This document shows, one piece after another, positions 46,946 through 59,549 of a stretch of 64,000 nt of DNA. The translations under genes and the position numbers were made by a program. How positions within the stretch are numbered: the stretch's first letter is position 1; every line of letters starts with the position of its first letter. The notes under the pieces are model-generated. The model was not told the DNA's origin. It made no database searches and worked only from the letters and a program-made list of their open reading frames with translations. This DNA comes from Miltoncostaeales bacterium (GTDB lineage Bacteria; Actinomycetota; Thermoleophilia; Miltoncostaeales; Miltoncostaeaceae). Where the stretch lies: contig JAURGT010000001.1 of assembly GCA_030833665.1 (NCBI GenBank), positions 1 through 64,000 on the forward strand. The letters are read 5' to 3'.

Positions 46946-47218
46946 CTAACGGGCCTTCTCGACGATCTCGACGAGGCGCCAGCGCTTCTGCTTCGACGTC
47001 GGGCGGGTCTCGACAACGCGCACCACGTCTCCGATGCCGGCCTCGTTGCGCTCGTCGTGAGCATGCAGCTTGGACGAGCTGCGCACGGTCTTGCCGTAGA
47101 TCGGGTGGCGGCGCGAGGTGTCCACGCGCACGGTGATGGTGCGGTCACGGGCGTCGCTCGTGACGATGCCCTGGCGCACCTTGCGGTTGGCAACACTCTC
47201 CTGGGGCGTCTCAGCCAT
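46946..47218 (-). CDS. rpsQ: 30S ribosomal protein S17
   Basis: About 90 residues: [19 protein letters not shown], the signature [20 protein letters not shown]. The ATG of MAETPQES overlaps the end of rpmC by 8 nt. Confidence 0.95.
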   Translation of the reverse strand: MAETPQESVANRKVRQGIVTSDARDRTITVRVDTSRRHPIYGKTVRSSSKLHAHDERNEAGIGDVVRVVETRPTSKQKRWRLVEIVEKAR

Positions 47219-47432
47219 TGGCTGCCTCCTCCTCGGCGATCTCGCGCTCACGGACGACCGTGAGGATCTGGGCGATCTCGCGCTTGCGCACGCCGAGCTC
47301 GCTCGTGCGCTCCAGCGCGCCCGTGGGCAGCTGGAATCGCAGGTTGAAGAGCGCTTGGCGCGACTCCTCGAGCCTCATGGCGAGCTGGTCATCTGACAGC
47401 TCGCGAAGTTCACTGGCCTTCTGCGTCGGCAT
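47211..47432 (-). CDS. rpmC: 50S ribosomal protein L29
   Basis: 73 residues, helical: [20 protein letters not shown] and [20 protein letters not shown]. It lies 3 nt after rplP and overlaps rpsQ. Confidence 0.95.
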   Translation of the reverse strand: MPTQKASELRELSDDQLAMRLEESRQALFNLRFQLPTGALERTSELGVRKREIAQILTVVREREIAEEEAANG

Positions 47433-47435
47433 TGC

Positions 47436-47849
47436 CTAGGCGTCCTCGCGCGTCACGAACTTGCACTTCACGGGCAGCTTCATCGCCGCGAGGCGCATGG
47501 CCTCGCGCGCGGTCTCCTCCGGCACGCCGGAGAGCTCGAACATCACCTTGCCGGGCTTCACCACGGCCACCCAGGCCTCGGGCGAGCCCTTGCCGGATCC
47601 CATGCGGGTCTCGGCCGGCTTCTTGGTGACGGGAAGGTGCGGGAACAGATTGATCCACACCTTGCCCTGGCGCTTGATGTAGCGGGTCATCGCCACACGG
47701 GCGCTCTCGATCTGGCGGTTGGTGATCCAGGCGTTCTCGAGCGACTTCAGGCCGTACTGGCCGAAGTGGACCTCCTGGTTCCCCTTGGCCTCGCCACGGC
47801 GACGGCCGCGGTGCGCCTTGCGGTACTTGGTGCGCTTGGGCATCAACAT
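47436..47849 (-). CDS. rplP: 50S ribosomal protein L16
   Basis: About 137 residues starting [16 protein letters not shown]. Blocks: QVHFGQYGL-like [33 protein letters not shown] and [17 protein letters not shown]. It lies 4 nt after rpsC. Confidence 0.96.
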   Translation of the reverse strand: MLMPKRTKYRKAHRGRRRGEAKGNQEVHFGQYGLKSLENAWITNRQIESARVAMTRYIKRQGKVWINLFPHLPVTKKPAETRMGSGKGSPEAWVAVVKPGKVMFELSGVPEETAREAMRLAAMKLPVKCKFVTREDA

Positions 47850-47853
47850 GGGG

Positions 47854-48651
47854 CTACCTCGATCCCTCTGACGGAGCGCCGCCCTGGCCGCCACGACCCT
47901 GGCCGCCACGACCCTGGCCGCCGCCCTGGCCGCCCTGCCCGCCACGGCCACGGCCGTCGCGACGCGGGCGCCGCGGAGGCGGGGCGTCGAGCTCGTTACT
48001 GCGACCGCGGGCGTCCACGACGCCCTCAGGCAGCACCTCGCCCTTGTTGATCCACACCTTCACGCCAATGCGGCCGAAGGTGGTCTTGGCCTCGGCGAAG
48101 CCGTAGTCGATGTCTGCGCGCAGCGTGTGCAGCGGCACGCGGCCGTCGGAGTAGTGCTCCGAGCGCGACATCTCCGAGCCGCCGAGGCGCCCGCCGCACT
48201 GCACCTTGACGCCCTGCGCGCCGGAGCGCATGGCCGAGGTGAGCGCGCGCTTCATGGCGCGGCGGAACGACACGCGGTTCTCGAGCTGCTCGGCGATCGA
48301 CTGGGCCACGAGGGCGGCGTCGAGCTCCGGGCGCTTGATCTCGTTGATGTTGATCTGGATCTGCTTCGACGTGATCTGGTTGAGCTCACGGCGAAGGGCG
48401 TCCACCTCGGACCCGCTCTTGCCGATCACGATGCCCGGACGGGCCGTGAAGATGTCGACGGTGAGCTTGGTGGCGTCCTTGCGGATCTGGATGTCCGAGA
48501 GGCCGGCGTGGCTGAGCTTGCGCGTGATGTGGTCGCGCACGGCCCGGTCCTCATCGAGGTACGCGGCGTAGTCACGCTCGGTGTACCAGTTGCTCTTCCA
48601 GCCCTGGAGGATGCCGATGCGGAATCCGGTGGGGTTGACCTTCTGGCCCAT
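47854..48651 (-). CDS. rpsC: 30S ribosomal protein S3 with Gly/Arg/Gln-rich tail
   Basis: 265 residues. The KH domain reads [20 protein letters not shown] and the C-terminal domain [20 protein letters not shown]. The last 35-40 residues are a low-complexity GGQGRGGQG tail not found in short S3 proteins. In DNA the tail is a tandem of CCTGGCCGCCACGA units. The start overlaps the rplV stop by one base. Confidence 0.96.
   Translation of the reverse strand: MGQKVNPTGFRIGILQGWKSNWYTERDYAAYLDEDRAVRDHITRKLSHAGLSDIQIRKDATKLTVDIFTARPGIVIGKSGSEVDALRRELNQITSKQIQININEIKRPELDAALVAQSIAEQLENRVSFRRAMKRALTSAMRSGAQGVKVQCGGRLGGSEMSRSEHYSDGRVPLHTLRADIDYGFAEAKTTFGRIGVKVWINKGEVLPEGVVDARGRSNELDAPPPRRPRRDGRGRGGQGGQGGGQGRGGQGRGGQGGAPSEGSR
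47883..47945 (-). repeat. Short tandem repeat coding the S3 tail
   Basis: A 15-mer unit close to CCCTGGCCGCCACGA is repeated at least twice exactly, with shortened copies after it. It encodes the GQGGQGRGG tail. Confidence 0.75.
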
Positions 48652-49157
48652 CAGGCACGTCCCTCCGCCTCGGAGCCATACTGGCCAAGGCCGATCGTGA
48701 TGTGGCAGGTGCGCTTGTTGATGCGCGATGCCCGGCCCTGCGCACGCGGGCGGAATCGCCGCATCGTAGGGCCCTCGTCGATGGTCACTCGCGTGAGGTA
48801 GAGCTCACGTACGTCGAGGCCCGCGTTGTGGTCGGCGTTGGCCATGGCCGACTCCAGCACCTTGCGCACCGGCTCGGCGGCCGCGCGGGTGGAGAAGGCG
48901 AGGATCGCCTGGGCCTCGGGCACGGACTTGCCGCGAATGAGGTCCGCGACCAGCCGGGCCTTGCGGGCCGACACGCGCACGAACTTGGCCGTGGCCTGCG
49001 GCCGCGCGGGCTTGCGACTCCGCACCTTGTCGGAGCGCGCGGGCTCATTCGTGGTGGCCTCGGGAGCCTCCACGTCGGTGCCCTCGGCATCGGTGGCCTC
49101 CACGTCGGGAGCCTCCACCTCGGCCTCGGTCGCCTCTGCTGTGGTCTCAGTGCTCAC
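48651..49157 (-). CDS. rplV: 50S ribosomal protein L22 with acidic N-terminal extension
   Basis: 168 residues. The L22 core starts near residue 58 ([20 protein letters not shown]) and ends with [20 protein letters not shown]. Before it is an extension of about 45 acidic residues ([19 protein letters not shown]) and a basic stretch. The extension arises from a short internal repeat. The core loop that lines the exit tunnel is intact. Confidence 0.95.
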   Translation of the reverse strand: MSTETTAEATEAEVEAPDVEATDAEGTDVEAPEATTNEPARSDKVRSRKPARPQATAKFVRVSARKARLVADLIRGKSVPEAQAILAFSTRAAAEPVRKVLESAMANADHNAGLDVRELYLTRVTIDEGPTMRRFRPRAQGRASRINKRTCHITIGLGQYGSEAEGRA

Positions 49158-49158
49158 G

Positions 49159-49437
49159 TCAGCGCCTCGAGGTCTGCCGGTCGTCGCCGTGGCCCTTGTA
49201 GGACCGCGTCGGCGCGAACTCGCCCAGCTTGTGGCCCACCATGCTCTCGGAGACGAACACGGGCACGTGCTTGCGACCGTCGTGGACGGCGATCGTGTGG
49301 CCCACCATCTCCGGGAAGATCGTGGAAGACCGCGACCAGGTGCGCAGCATGCGCTTCTCGTTCGAGGTGTTCATCTCCTCGATGCGGGCAATCAACTTGG
49401 GGTCGACGAACGGACCCTTCTTCAGGCTTCTGCTCAT
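49159..49437 (-). CDS. rpsS: 30S ribosomal protein S19
   Basis: 92 residues: [40 protein letters not shown] and [16 protein letters not shown]. It lies one nt from rplV and its ATG overlaps the rplB stop (ATGA). Confidence 0.96.
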   Translation of the reverse strand: MSRSLKKGPFVDPKLIARIEEMNTSNEKRMLRTWSRSSTIFPEMVGHTIAVHDGRKHVPVFVSESMVGHKLGEFAPTRSYKGHGDDRQTSRR

Positions 49438-50282
49438 CGGCCTTCCGTGTGCTTTCCGCGCTTGCGACCGCGGACGATCAGCTTCTGGCTCGCCTTCTTC
49501 GGGTCACGCGTGCGGTGACCGTTGGTCGGCTTGCCCCAGGGGGTCACCGGATGGCGACCCGAGTTGCTCTTGCCCTCGCCACCGCCGTGCGGGTGGTCGA
49601 CCGGGTTCATGGCGGAGCCACGGACGGTCGGGCGAACGCCGCGCCAGCGGCTGCGGCCGGCCTTGCCCCCCACCTCGTTGGAGTGCGACGAGTTGCCCAG
49701 CTGCCCCACGGTGGCGCGGCAGTCGATGTGCACCATGCGCATCTCGGTGCTCGGCAGGCGCAGGGTGGCGTAGTCGCCCTCCTTCGCCACGAGCTGGGCG
49801 CCGGTGCCGGCCGAGCGGCACATCTGGCCACCGCGACCGATCTGCAGTTCGATGTTGTGCACGATCGTTCCCGTCGGGATGTCGCGCAGCGCGAGCGCGT
49901 TGCCCGGGCGGATGTCCGCTCCGGGGCCGCTCATCACGGTGTCGCCCACCTCGAGCCGCTGGGGCGCGAGGATGTAGCGCTTCTCGCCGTCCGCGTAGTG
50001 CAGCAGCGCGATGCGAGCGGTGCGGTTCGGGTCGTACTCGATCGAGGCAACGCGAGCGGGAACGCCGTCCTTGGTGCGCTTGAAGTCGATGACCCGGTAG
50101 CGGCGCTTGTGACCGCCACCCTTGTGCCGGGTGGTGATGCGGCCGTTGTTGTTGCGCCCACCGGTCTTGTGGATCGGCTCGAGCAGCGACTTCTCAGGCG
50201 TGCTCGTGGTGACCTCGGCGAAGTCCGAGCTGGCGACGAAACGCCGGCCCGGCGAGGTGGGCTTGTGCTTGCGGATACCCAT
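49434..50282 (-). CDS. rplB: 50S ribosomal protein L2
   Basis: 282 residues: [40 protein letters not shown] and the peptidyl-transferase-near [20 protein letters not shown]. The ATG overlaps the rplW stop (TGATG). Confidence 0.97.
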   Translation of the reverse strand: MGIRKHKPTSPGRRFVASSDFAEVTTSTPEKSLLEPIHKTGGRNNNGRITTRHKGGGHKRRYRVIDFKRTKDGVPARVASIEYDPNRTARIALLHYADGEKRYILAPQRLEVGDTVMSGPGADIRPGNALALRDIPTGTIVHNIELQIGRGGQMCRSAGTGAQLVAKEGDYATLRLPSTEMRMVHIDCRATVGQLGNSSHSNEVGGKAGRSRWRGVRPTVRGSAMNPVDHPHGGGEGKSNSGRHPVTPWGKPTNGHRTRDPKKASQKLIVRGRKRGKHTEGR

Positions 50283-50593
50283 CAGGCGCCCTCGAAGATG
50301 TCGATCGAATCGCCGGGCACGAGCTCGACGATGGCCTTCTTCCAGCCCGGGCGAGTGCCCATGCTGCGCCCGCGCCGCTTGGGCTTGGGCTGCACCCTGA
50401 CGATGCGCACGTCGGTGACCGTGACGTCGAAGAGCTCCTCGACGGCCTGGCGGATCTCCACCTTGTGGGCATCGTCCAGCACGCGGAAGGTGTACTGGTT
50501 GTGCGCCTGCACGAGCAGGTAGCTCTTCTCGGACACCACCGGGCTCACGATGGCGCGGCGGACATCGCCGCGAAGGTCGTTGCTGGTGCTCAC
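50282..50593 (-). CDS. rplW: 50S ribosomal protein L23
   Basis: 103 residues: [39 protein letters not shown] and [20 protein letters not shown]. It forms the exit-tunnel rim that docks SRP and trigger factor. The start overlaps rplD by 4 nt. Confidence 0.96.
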   Translation of the reverse strand: MSTSNDLRGDVRRAIVSPVVSEKSYLLVQAHNQYTFRVLDDAHKVEIRQAVEELFDVTVTDVRIVRVQPKPKRRGRSMGTRPGWKKAIVELVPGDSIDIFEGA

Positions 50594-51249
50594 GCGTCAT
50601 CCCCCTCGGCCTCGGCCACGGGAGCGACGGCGCCGTTCCAGCGGTCCCACACATCGCGCTCCACCAGCACCGAGCGGCCGGCCATGATGTCGACGGTCTC
50701 GATGTCGCGGGCCTCGAGCACGCGCACGTCGCGCATGTTGCGGAACGACAGCGCCTCGGGCGACGACGACTCGGTGACCACCACGAGCAGTGGACGGGCC
50801 GCGAGCTCGGCCGGCGCCGTGGCCAGGTACTCGGCGGCACGCTTGGTGCTGGGAGCGTCCCAGCCCGTGGGCTCCATCACGGCGATGGTGCCGCGCTCCA
50901 CGTGGGCCTTGATGGCCGAGCGGAACGCCTGGCGGTACGCCTTGCGGTTGACCTTGCCCCCGTAGTTGCGCGGGTGCGGGCCGAAGGTGATGCCGCCGCC
51001 GGTCCAGATGGGCGAGCGATTCGATCCCGCGCGGGCACGGCCGGTGCCCTTCTGGCGCCACGGCTTCTTGCCACCGCCGCTGACGTCGCTGCGGGTCTTG
51101 GTGCTGTGCGTGCCGGCGCGACGCCAGGCCATCTCGGCCGTGACCACCTCGTGGATGAGGTGCGGCTTGATGTCCTGGGCCTCCATCTCGGCGCCGAGGT
51201 CGGCGGCGCCGGATGCCTTGCCGGTCTTGGTGAGCAGGTGCGCAGCCAT
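50590..51249 (-). CDS. rplD: 50S ribosomal protein L4
   Basis: About 219 residues: [40 protein letters not shown] and [20 protein letters not shown]. In many bacteria L4 regulates the S10 operon. No such leader is evident here. Its start overlaps the rplC stop (TGATG). Confidence 0.96.
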   Translation of the reverse strand: MAAHLLTKTGKASGAADLGAEMEAQDIKPHLIHEVVTAEMAWRRAGTHSTKTRSDVSGGGKKPWRQKGTGRARAGSNRSPIWTGGGITFGPHPRNYGGKVNRKAYRQAFRSAIKAHVERGTIAVMEPTGWDAPSTKRAAEYLATAPAELAARPLLVVVTESSSPEALSFRNMRDVRVLEARDIETVDIMAGRSVLVERDVWDRWNGAVAPVAEAEGDDA

Positions 51250-51881
51250 CAGTCGGGCCTCACATAGACGATCGAGCCGACGGCGCCAGGCACCGCGCCC
51301 TTGACGAGCAGGATGTTGCGTTCCGGATCTCGGTCGACCACCTGCAGGCCGCGCTGCGTCACCTGGCGCGCACCCATGTGGCCGGCCATCCGGATGCCCT
51401 TGAACACGCGCGCGGGATAGGCGGCGGCGCCGATGGAGCCCGGGCGGCGCACATTGTGCGAGCCGTGGCTCTTGGGGCCGCTGGCGAAGTTGTGGCGCTT
51501 GATCGTGCCGGCAAAGCCCTTGCCCTTCGAGGTGCCGGTGACCTTCACGTACGAGCCCGGGATGAAGCGGTCGACGGTGACCAGCTGGCCCTCGGAAAGC
51601 TCCTCGCCCTCCTCCAGGCCGAGGTCCTCGGGCGAGAACTCGTGCAGGTGGCGCATCAGCGGCGCGCCCGCCTTCTCGAGGTGGCCCTGCTCGGGCTTGT
51701 TGATGTGCTTCGCCTTCGCCGCGCCGAAGCCGAGCTGCACCGCGGCGTAGCCGTCGCGCTCGTCGGTCTTCACCTGCACCACGGGGCAGGGGCCGGCCTC
51801 GATGACGGTGAGGGGAACCCTCGCGCCGTCCTCGGCGAAGATCTGGGTCATTCCGACCTTGCGTCCGATGATCGCAGCCAT
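51249..51881 (-). CDS. rplC: 50S ribosomal protein L3
   Basis: About 210 residues: [40 protein letters not shown] and the central loop [20 protein letters not shown]. It lies 2 nt after rpsJ. Confidence 0.96.
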   Translation of the reverse strand: MAAIIGRKVGMTQIFAEDGARVPLTVIEAGPCPVVQVKTDERDGYAAVQLGFGAAKAKHINKPEQGHLEKAGAPLMRHLHEFSPEDLGLEEGEELSEGQLVTVDRFIPGSYVKVTGTSKGKGFAGTIKRHNFASGPKSHGSHNVRRPGSIGAAAYPARVFKGIRMAGHMGARQVTQRGLQVVDRDPERNILLVKGAVPGAVGSIVYVRPD

Positions 51882-51883
51882 GG

Positions 51884-52195
51884 TCAGACCTTGATCTCGA
51901 TGTCGACGCCGGCGGGCAGGTCGAGGCGCATGAGGGAGTCGACCGTCTTGGGCGTGGGCGAGAAGATGTCGATGAGGCGCTTGTGGGTGCGCACCTCGAA
52001 GTGCTCCCGCGAGTCCTTGTCCTTGAACGGGCCCTTGATGACGCAGTAGCGGTGGCACTCCGTGGGGAGCGGCACGGGACCGGAGATGGTCGCGCCACTC
52101 CGCTGGGCCGTCTCCACGATGGAGGCCGCGCTCTTGTCGATCAGCTCATGGTCGTAGGCCTTGAGCCTGATTCGGATTTTGTTCTGCGTGATCAA
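51884..52195 (-). CDS. rpsJ: 30S ribosomal protein S10
   Basis: 103 residues: [39 protein letters not shown] and [15 protein letters not shown]. It opens the S10 cluster, 99 nt after the tuf stop, with a terminator-like hairpin between. Confidence 0.96.
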   Translation of the reverse strand: MITQNKIRIRLKAYDHELIDKSAASIVETAQRSGATISGPVPLPTECHRYCVIKGPFKDKDSREHFEVRTHKRLIDIFSPTPKTVDSLMRLDLPAGVDIEIKV

Positions 52196-52244
52196 AGTTC
52201 GGTCTTCTCGTTCTGCGTCGTCGGGTGCTGCTCGGGGAAAGCGA

Positions 52245-52279
52245 GGGCCCCGCCCCCCTGATGCGGGGTGACGGGGCCC
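52245..52279 (-). terminator. Terminator-like hairpin between tuf and rpsJ
   Basis: GGGCCCCG/CGGGGCCC with an inner CCCC/GGGG pair, 16 nt after the tuf stop. On the minus strand it is followed by TCGCTTTCC. It may end or attenuate tuf transcription before the S10 operon. Confidence 0.55.
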
Positions 52280-52294
52280 GTCCTGCCAGTGCTG

Positions 52295-53482
52295 CTACTC
52301 CAGGATCTGCTCCACGACCCCGGCGCCCACGGTACGGCCGCCCTCGCGAATGGCGAAGCGGAGGCCGTCCTCCATGGCGATCGGGACGATGAGCTCCACC
52401 TCGAGCACGGCGTTGTCGCCCGGCATGATCATCTCGGCCCCGTCGAGGAGCTGGATGACGCCGGTCACGTCGGTCGTGCGGAAGTAGAACTGCGGGCGGT
52501 AGCCGTTGACGAACGGCGTGTGACGGCCGCCCTCCTCCTTGGAGAGCACGTACACCTGCGCCTTGAACTTCGTGTGCGGGGTGATGCTGCCGGGAGCGGC
52601 GAGCACCTGGCCACGCTGGATGTCCTCGCGCTTCACGCCGCGGAGCAGGGCGCCGATGTTGTCGCCGGCCTGGCCCTGGTCGAGGAGCTTGCGGAACATC
52701 TCCACGCCGGTGACGACGGTCTTCTCGATCTCGGTCTGCATGCCGACGACCTCGACCTCGTCGTTCACGTTGATGATGCCGCGCTCCACGCGACCGGTGG
52801 CGACGGTGCCGCGACCGGTGATCGTGAAGACGTCCTCAACGGGCATCAGGAACGGCTTGTCCACGTCGCGCTCCGGGAGCGGCACGTAGTCGTCCACGGC
52901 CTGCATCAGCTCGAGGATCTGCTCCTGGGCTGCGGCGTCGCCGTTGAGGGCGTTCAGTGCCGAGACCTTGACGACGGGGATGTCGTCACCCGGGAACTCG
53001 TACTCGCTGAGCAGCTCACGGACCTCGAGCTCCACGAGCTCGAGCAGCTCCTCGTCGTCCACCATGTCGGCCTTGTTGAGGGCCACCACGATGTACGGCA
53101 CGCCCACCTGGCGGGCGAGCAGGATGTGCTCACGGGTCTGCGGCATCGGGCCGTCAGCGGCCGACACCACGAGGATCGCGCCGTCCATCTGGGCGGCACC
53201 CGTGATCATGTTCTTGATGTAGTCAGCGTGACCCGGGCAGTCGACGTGGGCGTAGTGGCGGCCCTCCGTCTCGTACTCCACGTGCGAGGTCGCGATGGTG
53301 ATGCCGCGCTCGCGCTCCTCGGGGGCGTTGTCGATCTCATCGAAGCTGCGCACCTCGCCGCCGTACTTCTGGCCGAGCGTCTGGGTGATGGCAGCAGTGA
53401 GGGTCGTCTTGCCGTGGTCGACGTGACCGATGGTGCCCACGTTCACGTGGGGCTTCGAGCGGTCGAACTTCTCCTTCGCCAT
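52295..53482 (-). CDS. tuf: Elongation factor Tu
   Basis: 395 residues. GTPase motifs [21 protein letters not shown] and NKADMVDD, then the beta domains with [17 protein letters not shown] and [15 protein letters not shown]. It delivers aminoacyl-tRNA to the ribosome. The ATG of [10 protein letters not shown] has AGGAG upstream. It is separated from fusA by an oppositely oriented oxidase gene and has its own promoter and a leader hairpin. Confidence 0.98.
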   Translation of the reverse strand: MAKEKFDRSKPHVNVGTIGHVDHGKTTLTAAITQTLGQKYGGEVRSFDEIDNAPEERERGITIATSHVEYETEGRHYAHVDCPGHADYIKNMITGAAQMDGAILVVSAADGPMPQTREHILLARQVGVPYIVVALNKADMVDDEELLELVELEVRELLSEYEFPGDDIPVVKVSALNALNGDAAAQEQILELMQAVDDYVPLPERDVDKPFLMPVEDVFTITGRGTVATGRVERGIINVNDEVEVVGMQTEIEKTVVTGVEMFRKLLDQGQAGDNIGALLRGVKREDIQRGQVLAAPGSITPHTKFKAQVYVLSKEEGGRHTPFVNGYRPQFYFRTTDVTGVIQLLDGAEMIMPGDNAVLEVELIVPIAMEDGLRFAIREGGRTVGAGVVEQILE

Positions 53483-53566
53483 CCCATGCTCCTCATGCGC
53501 GTCCGAGCGGGCGTGCGACCATTCGTGTCGCCACCCGCCTGTGCTTCCGAAAAGGCCCACTCATGC

Positions 53567-53594
53567 AACGCGCGGCCACGTTTGGCCGCGCGTT
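53567..53594 (-). promoter_or_regulatory. Leader hairpin of tuf
   Basis: An 11-bp perfect stem AACGCGCGGCC/GGCCGCGCGTT with a 6-nt loop lies in the tuf leader about 85 nt before the ATG. CCTTTT follows about 15 nt later on the minus strand, so it may act as an attenuator. Confidence 0.5.
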
Positions 53595-53623
53595 AGAAGG
53601 CCGTTGCTCCTTCGAGCCGGGGG

Positions 53624-53651
53624 AACATAGCACGCGACGGCTGGCTCGCAA
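53624..53651 (-). promoter_or_regulatory. tuf promoter, TTGCGA-16-TATGTT
   Basis: On the minus strand TTGCGA (53651-53646) and TATGTT (53629-53624) are 16 bp apart, giving a leader of about 135 nt. Its two-box form differs from the -10-only promoters of the accessory genes. Confidence 0.5.
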
Positions 53652-53677
53652 GAGCGACTTCGGTGAGCGGGCGGGCA

Positions 53678-53683
53678 TAGCAT
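53678..53683 (+). promoter_or_regulatory. -10 element TAGCAT for the FAD/Fe-S oxidase
   Basis: TAGCAT ends 7 nt before the GTG at 53691, so the mRNA is probably leaderless. Confidence 0.5.
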
Positions 53684-53690
53684 CGGGAGC

Positions 53691-56372
53691 GTGGATAACG
53701 CACATCATGCGCTGCTCGATCTCGCCCGCGGGGCACGCGGCGACGTGCGCGCCGACGCCGCCACGCGGGAGCTCTACGCCGTGGACGCCAGCCTCTACCG
53801 CCGCGTGCCCGTAGGGGCCCTGCTCGCCGGGCACGAAGACGACCTCGCGCTCGCGGTAGACACCTGCGCGCGCCACGACATCCCGCTCACCATGCGGGGT
53901 GCGGGCACGAGCCTCGCCGGGCAGTCGGTGGGCCGCGGTCTGGTGGTCGACTGCTCGCGCCTGCGCGAGATCGAGGTCGATCCCCGGTCGATGACCGCCC
54001 GCGTGGGGCCGGGCGTGGTGCTGGACGACCTCAACCGCGCGGCGTCGGCGCACGGCCTGATGTTCGGCCCCGACGTTGCCACCGGAAGCCGCGCGACCCT
54101 GGGCGGGATGATCGGCAACAACTCCGCGGGCGCCCGCTCGATCGTCTACGGCATGACCGCCGACAACCTCGTGGAGCTCGACGTGCTGCTGGCCGACGGC
54201 ACGCAGGCGTCGCTGGCCAGGGGCGGCCAGGCGCCCCCCGCGCTCGAGGCCGCGCGGCTGCTCGCCACCAACCAGGGCTTCCCCGCGCTCATGCGCAGGG
54301 TGTCCGGCTACGCCCTCGATAGGCTCGTGGGAGACCAGCCCGACTGGCCGGCGTTCCTCTCGGGCAGCGAGGGCACGCTCGCCGTGATGCGCTCGGCCGT
54401 GGTGCGTCTGCTGCCCATCCCGTCCGAGCGCGCGCTGGCCATCGTGCCGTTCACCGATGTCGACTCCGCGCTGGAGGCCGTGCCCGGGCTCATCGCCACG
54501 GAACCCTCGGCCATTGAGCTCATGGACGCTTCGCTGGTGGACCCCGCCAACCGCCAGCCCGCGGAGCGCGCGCTGCTCGGGATCGTGGGCCGCGCGCCCG
54601 CGATGCTGGTGGTCGAGTACTCCGGCGAGGCGGGCGAGGCATCCGCGAAGGCCCGGGCGATCCCCGGCGCCACGGTCATCGACGACCCCGCCGGACAGGC
54701 CGCGGTGTGGACCATCCGGCGCACCGGCATCGCCAGGGCGCTTCGCACCGAGGGAGACGAGAAGCCCATCCCGTTCATCGAGGATCCCGCGGTTCCGCCC
54801 GACGCGCTCGCCCCGTTCGCCCGCGAGGTGCGCCGCGTGCTCGCCGACGAGGGCATGGGCGACGCGGTCTGGTACGGCCACGCGAGCGTGGGCTGCCTCC
54901 ATATCCGCCCGATGGTCGACCTGCGCGCGCCAGGCGCGCCGGCGCAGGTGCGCAGGGTGGCCGAGGCAGTGGCGGACATCGTGGCTGCGCATGGCGGATC
55001 GCTGTCGGGCGAGCATGGAGACGGAAGGCTGCGCGGCGAGCTGCTGCCGCGCATGTACGACGCCGACCTGCTGCAGCGCTTCGACGAGGTGAAGCGCGCC
55101 CTCGACCCCGCGGGCATCCTCAACCCCGGCATCATCACCGACCCCGACCGGCTCGATGAGGGGCTGCGCATCCAGGCCTCCCCCGCGCCGCACCCCATCA
55201 GCACGGCGGTGTCGTTCGATGCCGCGGGCGGCCTGCAGCGCGCGGCCGAGGCCTGCAACGGCAACGGCCAGTGCCGCCGGTCGGACGCCGTGATGTGCCC
55301 GTCGTACCAGGCGCTCCGCGACGAGCGGCACTCCACGCGCGGGCGCGCCGTGCTGCTGCGCGCCGCCATCGAGGGCAAGCTCGACCTGGGCCTGGCCGAC
55401 CCGGGGCTGGCTGAGGCGCTCGACCTCTGCCTCTCATGCCGCGCCTGCGCCACCGAGTGCCCCGCGGGCGTGGACATGTCACGCCTGAAGGTGGAGGCCA
55501 TGGTGCACCGGCACGCCGAGCAACGTCCCTCCCCCGCCGTGCTCGCGGCCGCCCACGCACACGACCTCATGCGGGCGGGGTCGGCCTCGCCGCGACTTGC
55601 CCGGCGGGCCGCACGACTCGCCCGGGGGCGCCTCGGCCGTGACGCCCCGCTGCCGGTGCGCGAGTGGCGCCCGCCCCCTCCCACGGGCCACGGAATGCCG
55701 ATCGGGCTGTTCGCCGATACCTGGACGCGATTCCTGCACCCGCCCATCGGCGACGCCGCCGTGCGCGTGCTGGGCACCGCGGGCGCGCGCGCCGAGGTGC
55801 TCTCGGGCGGCTGCTGCGGTCGCCCCGCGCTCTCGCAGGGAATGCCCGACCTCGCCCGCAAGCAGGGCCTCAGGGTGCTGCGCACGCTCGCGCCGTACGC
55901 CATGGCCGGGCACCCCATCGTGGTGCTCGAGCCCTCGTGCCTGTCGATGCTGGCGTCCGACCTGCCGTGGCTCGTGCCCGAGGATCCACGCGCCCAGTGG
56001 GTGGCCGACGCCGTCATCTCGTTCGAGCAGGCGGTGATGGATATCGGCCTCGAGGTGCCCGGCGTGCGCGACGCCCCGCTGGTGCACCGTCACTGCCATG
56101 CGCGCGCCGACGGCGACACGGCTGCAGTGGCGGCCATGGGGCCCGGGGCACACGCCACCGATGCCGGCTGCTGCGGCATGGCCGGCGCCTTCGGCTACCT
56201 GCACCCCGAGGTGTCGCGGCTCATCGGGGAGGACCGCCTCGCCCCGGAGGTACGCGCATCATCGGCCCCGGTGGTCGCGGCCGGGGTGAGCTGCCGCGAG
56301 CAGATCCGCGACCTCACCGGCCGCGACGCCGATCACCCCGCGGTGCACCTGGACCGCCTGCTGCACGAGTAG
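53691..56372 (+). CDS. FAD-linked oxidase/Fe-S fusion (D-2-hydroxyacid dehydrogenase type)
   Basis: 893 residues in three parts. An FAD-binding PCMH domain reads MRGAGTSLAGQSVGRGLVVD and GGMIGNNSAGARSIVYGMTA. A C-terminal oxidase domain ends GSLSGEHGDGRLRG. Two [4Fe-4S] sites follow (CNGNGQC then VMCPSY; CLSCRACATECPAGVDMS), then two CCG domains (SGGCCGRPALSQG and DAGCCGMAGAFG). This matches YdiJ/GlcD-GlpC-type fusions that oxidise D-lactate, glycolate or D-2-hydroxyglutarate and pass electrons to the membrane. The substrate is not certain. It stands between tuf and fusA on the opposite strand, and the GTG is preceded by a -10 element. Confidence 0.9.
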   Translation: MDNAHHALLDLARGARGDVRADAATRELYAVDASLYRRVPVGALLAGHEDDLALAVDTCARHDIPLTMRGAGTSLAGQSVGRGLVVDCSRLREIEVDPRSMTARVGPGVVLDDLNRAASAHGLMFGPDVATGSRATLGGMIGNNSAGARSIVYGMTADNLVELDVLLADGTQASLARGGQAPPALEAARLLATNQGFPALMRRVSGYALDRLVGDQPDWPAFLSGSEGTLAVMRSAVVRLLPIPSERALAIVPFTDVDSALEAVPGLIATEPSAIELMDASLVDPANRQPAERALLGIVGRAPAMLVVEYSGEAGEASAKARAIPGATVIDDPAGQAAVWTIRRTGIARALRTEGDEKPIPFIEDPAVPPDALAPFAREVRRVLADEGMGDAVWYGHASVGCLHIRPMVDLRAPGAPAQVRRVAEAVADIVAAHGGSLSGEHGDGRLRGELLPRMYDADLLQRFDEVKRALDPAGILNPGIITDPDRLDEGLRIQASPAPHPISTAVSFDAAGGLQRAAEACNGNGQCRRSDAVMCPSYQALRDERHSTRGRAVLLRAAIEGKLDLGLADPGLAEALDLCLSCRACATECPAGVDMSRLKVEAMVHRHAEQRPSPAVLAAAHAHDLMRAGSASPRLARRAARLARGRLGRDAPLPVREWRPPPPTGHGMPIGLFADTWTRFLHPPIGDAAVRVLGTAGARAEVLSGGCCGRPALSQGMPDLARKQGLRVLRTLAPYAMAGHPIVVLEPSCLSMLASDLPWLVPEDPRAQWVADAVISFEQAVMDIGLEVPGVRDAPLVHRHCHARADGDTAAVAAMGPGAHATDAGCCGMAGAFGYLHPEVSRLIGEDRLAPEVRASSAPVVAAGVSCREQIRDLTGRDADHPAVHLDRLLHE

Positions 56373-56381
56373 CCGGAACGA

Positions 56382-56409
56382 CGAGGGGCCGCACGATGGC
56401 GGCCCCTCG
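56382..56409. terminator. Bidirectional hairpin between the oxidase gene and fusA
   Basis: An 11-bp perfect stem CGAGGGGCCGC/GCGGCCCCTCG with loop ACGATG, between convergent stops at 56372 and 56433. No T tract. Confidence 0.65.
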
Positions 56410-56432
56410 CGAACATCATGCGGCCACGGGCG

Positions 56433-58523
<2,091 letters not shown>

Positions 58524-58627
58524 TGAATCTCACCTGTCAGTCAGATGTGGCACGGGGAACCGATTCCCCCGCGACGACTCTTCTATATGCAAGCCCACCC
58601 CGAGCCGATTGGGCCGGGGAACGGGCG

Positions 58628-59098
58628 CTACCAGCGGTAGTGCGCGAAGGCCTTGTTGGCCTGCGCCATCCGGTAGAGGTCGTCCTTGCGCTTGAACGCG
58701 CCGCCCTGCGAGCCGAGCGCGTCCAGCAGCTCGTTCGCCAGGCGCTCGCTCATCTGCTTCTCGCGGCGCTGCCGCGCAAAGAGGACGATCCAGCGGATGG
58801 CCAGCGTGCGACCGCGGCGCGACGGCACCTCGATCGGCACCTGGTAGGTGGCGCCACCAACGCGCCGGCTCTTCACCTCGAGGGCCGGCGTGACGTTGCG
58901 GATGGCCTCCTCCATCACCTGCACGGGATCGCGGCCGGTGCGCTCGCGGATGCGCTCAAGAGCGTCATACACGGTGCGCTCGGCAACGGACTTCTTGCCG
59001 TCCGAGAGGACCTTGTTGATGAGCTGCGTCACGACGACGTTGTCGTAGACGGGGTCCGGGATCAGCGGACGGCGTGTGATGGCTGCGCGGCGGGGCAT
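58628..59098 (-). CDS. rpsG: 30S ribosomal protein S7
   Basis: 156 residues: [39 protein letters not shown] and [20 protein letters not shown]. It follows rpsL by 4 nt. Confidence 0.96.
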   Translation of the reverse strand: MPRRAAITRRPLIPDPVYDNVVVTQLINKVLSDGKKSVAERTVYDALERIRERTGRDPVQVMEEAIRNVTPALEVKSRRVGGATYQVPIEVPSRRGRTLAIRWIVLFARQRREKQMSERLANELLDALGSQGGAFKRKDDLYRMAQANKAFAHYRW

Positions 59099-59102
59099 CT
59101 TC

Positions 59103-59474
59103 CTACTTCGGGGTCTTGGCGCCGTACTTCGAGCGCGCCTGCTTGCGGTCGGAAACGCCTGCCGTGTCGAGGGCCGCGCGGATGACCTTGTACCGGACAC
59201 CCGGGAGGTCCTTCACGCGGCCGCCACGCACGAGCACCACCGAGTGCTCCTGCAGGTTGTGGCCCTCGCCCGGGATGTAGCTCGTGACCTCCATCCCGTT
59301 GGTGAGCCGCACGCGCGCCACCTTGCGCAGCGCCGAGTTCGGCTTCTTCGGGGTGGTGGTGTAGACCCTCGTGCACACCCCGCGCTTCTGCGGGGCCCCG
59401 CGCAGGGCGGGCGTGGAGGTCTTGGTCGCCTTGGGCTTGCGGCCCTTGCGGACCATCTGGTTGATCGTTGGCAC
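59103..59474 (-). CDS. rpsL: 30S ribosomal protein S12
   Basis: 123 residues: [38 protein letters not shown] and [20 protein letters not shown]. The streptomycin-relevant positions ([13 protein letters not shown]) are wild type. It is the first gene of the str cluster here. Confidence 0.97.
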   Translation of the reverse strand: MPTINQMVRKGRKPKATKTSTPALRGAPQKRGVCTRVYTTTPKKPNSALRKVARVRLTNGMEVTSYIPGEGHNLQEHSVVLVRGGRVKDLPGVRYKVIRAALDTAGVSDRKQARSKYGAKTPK

Positions 59475-59549
59475 GAGCCTCTTCCGGACTGTGGGCGTGT
59501 CGGGTCGTTCGCCTCGGCGGGCGAGCGGTCCGGGACCGTATCACGGCGA

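Noticed and set aside
53493-55331. A 612-codon minus-strand ORF opposite the FAD oxidase gene
   Set aside because: It is antisense to a gene with complete FAD and Fe-S motifs and has no recognisable domain.
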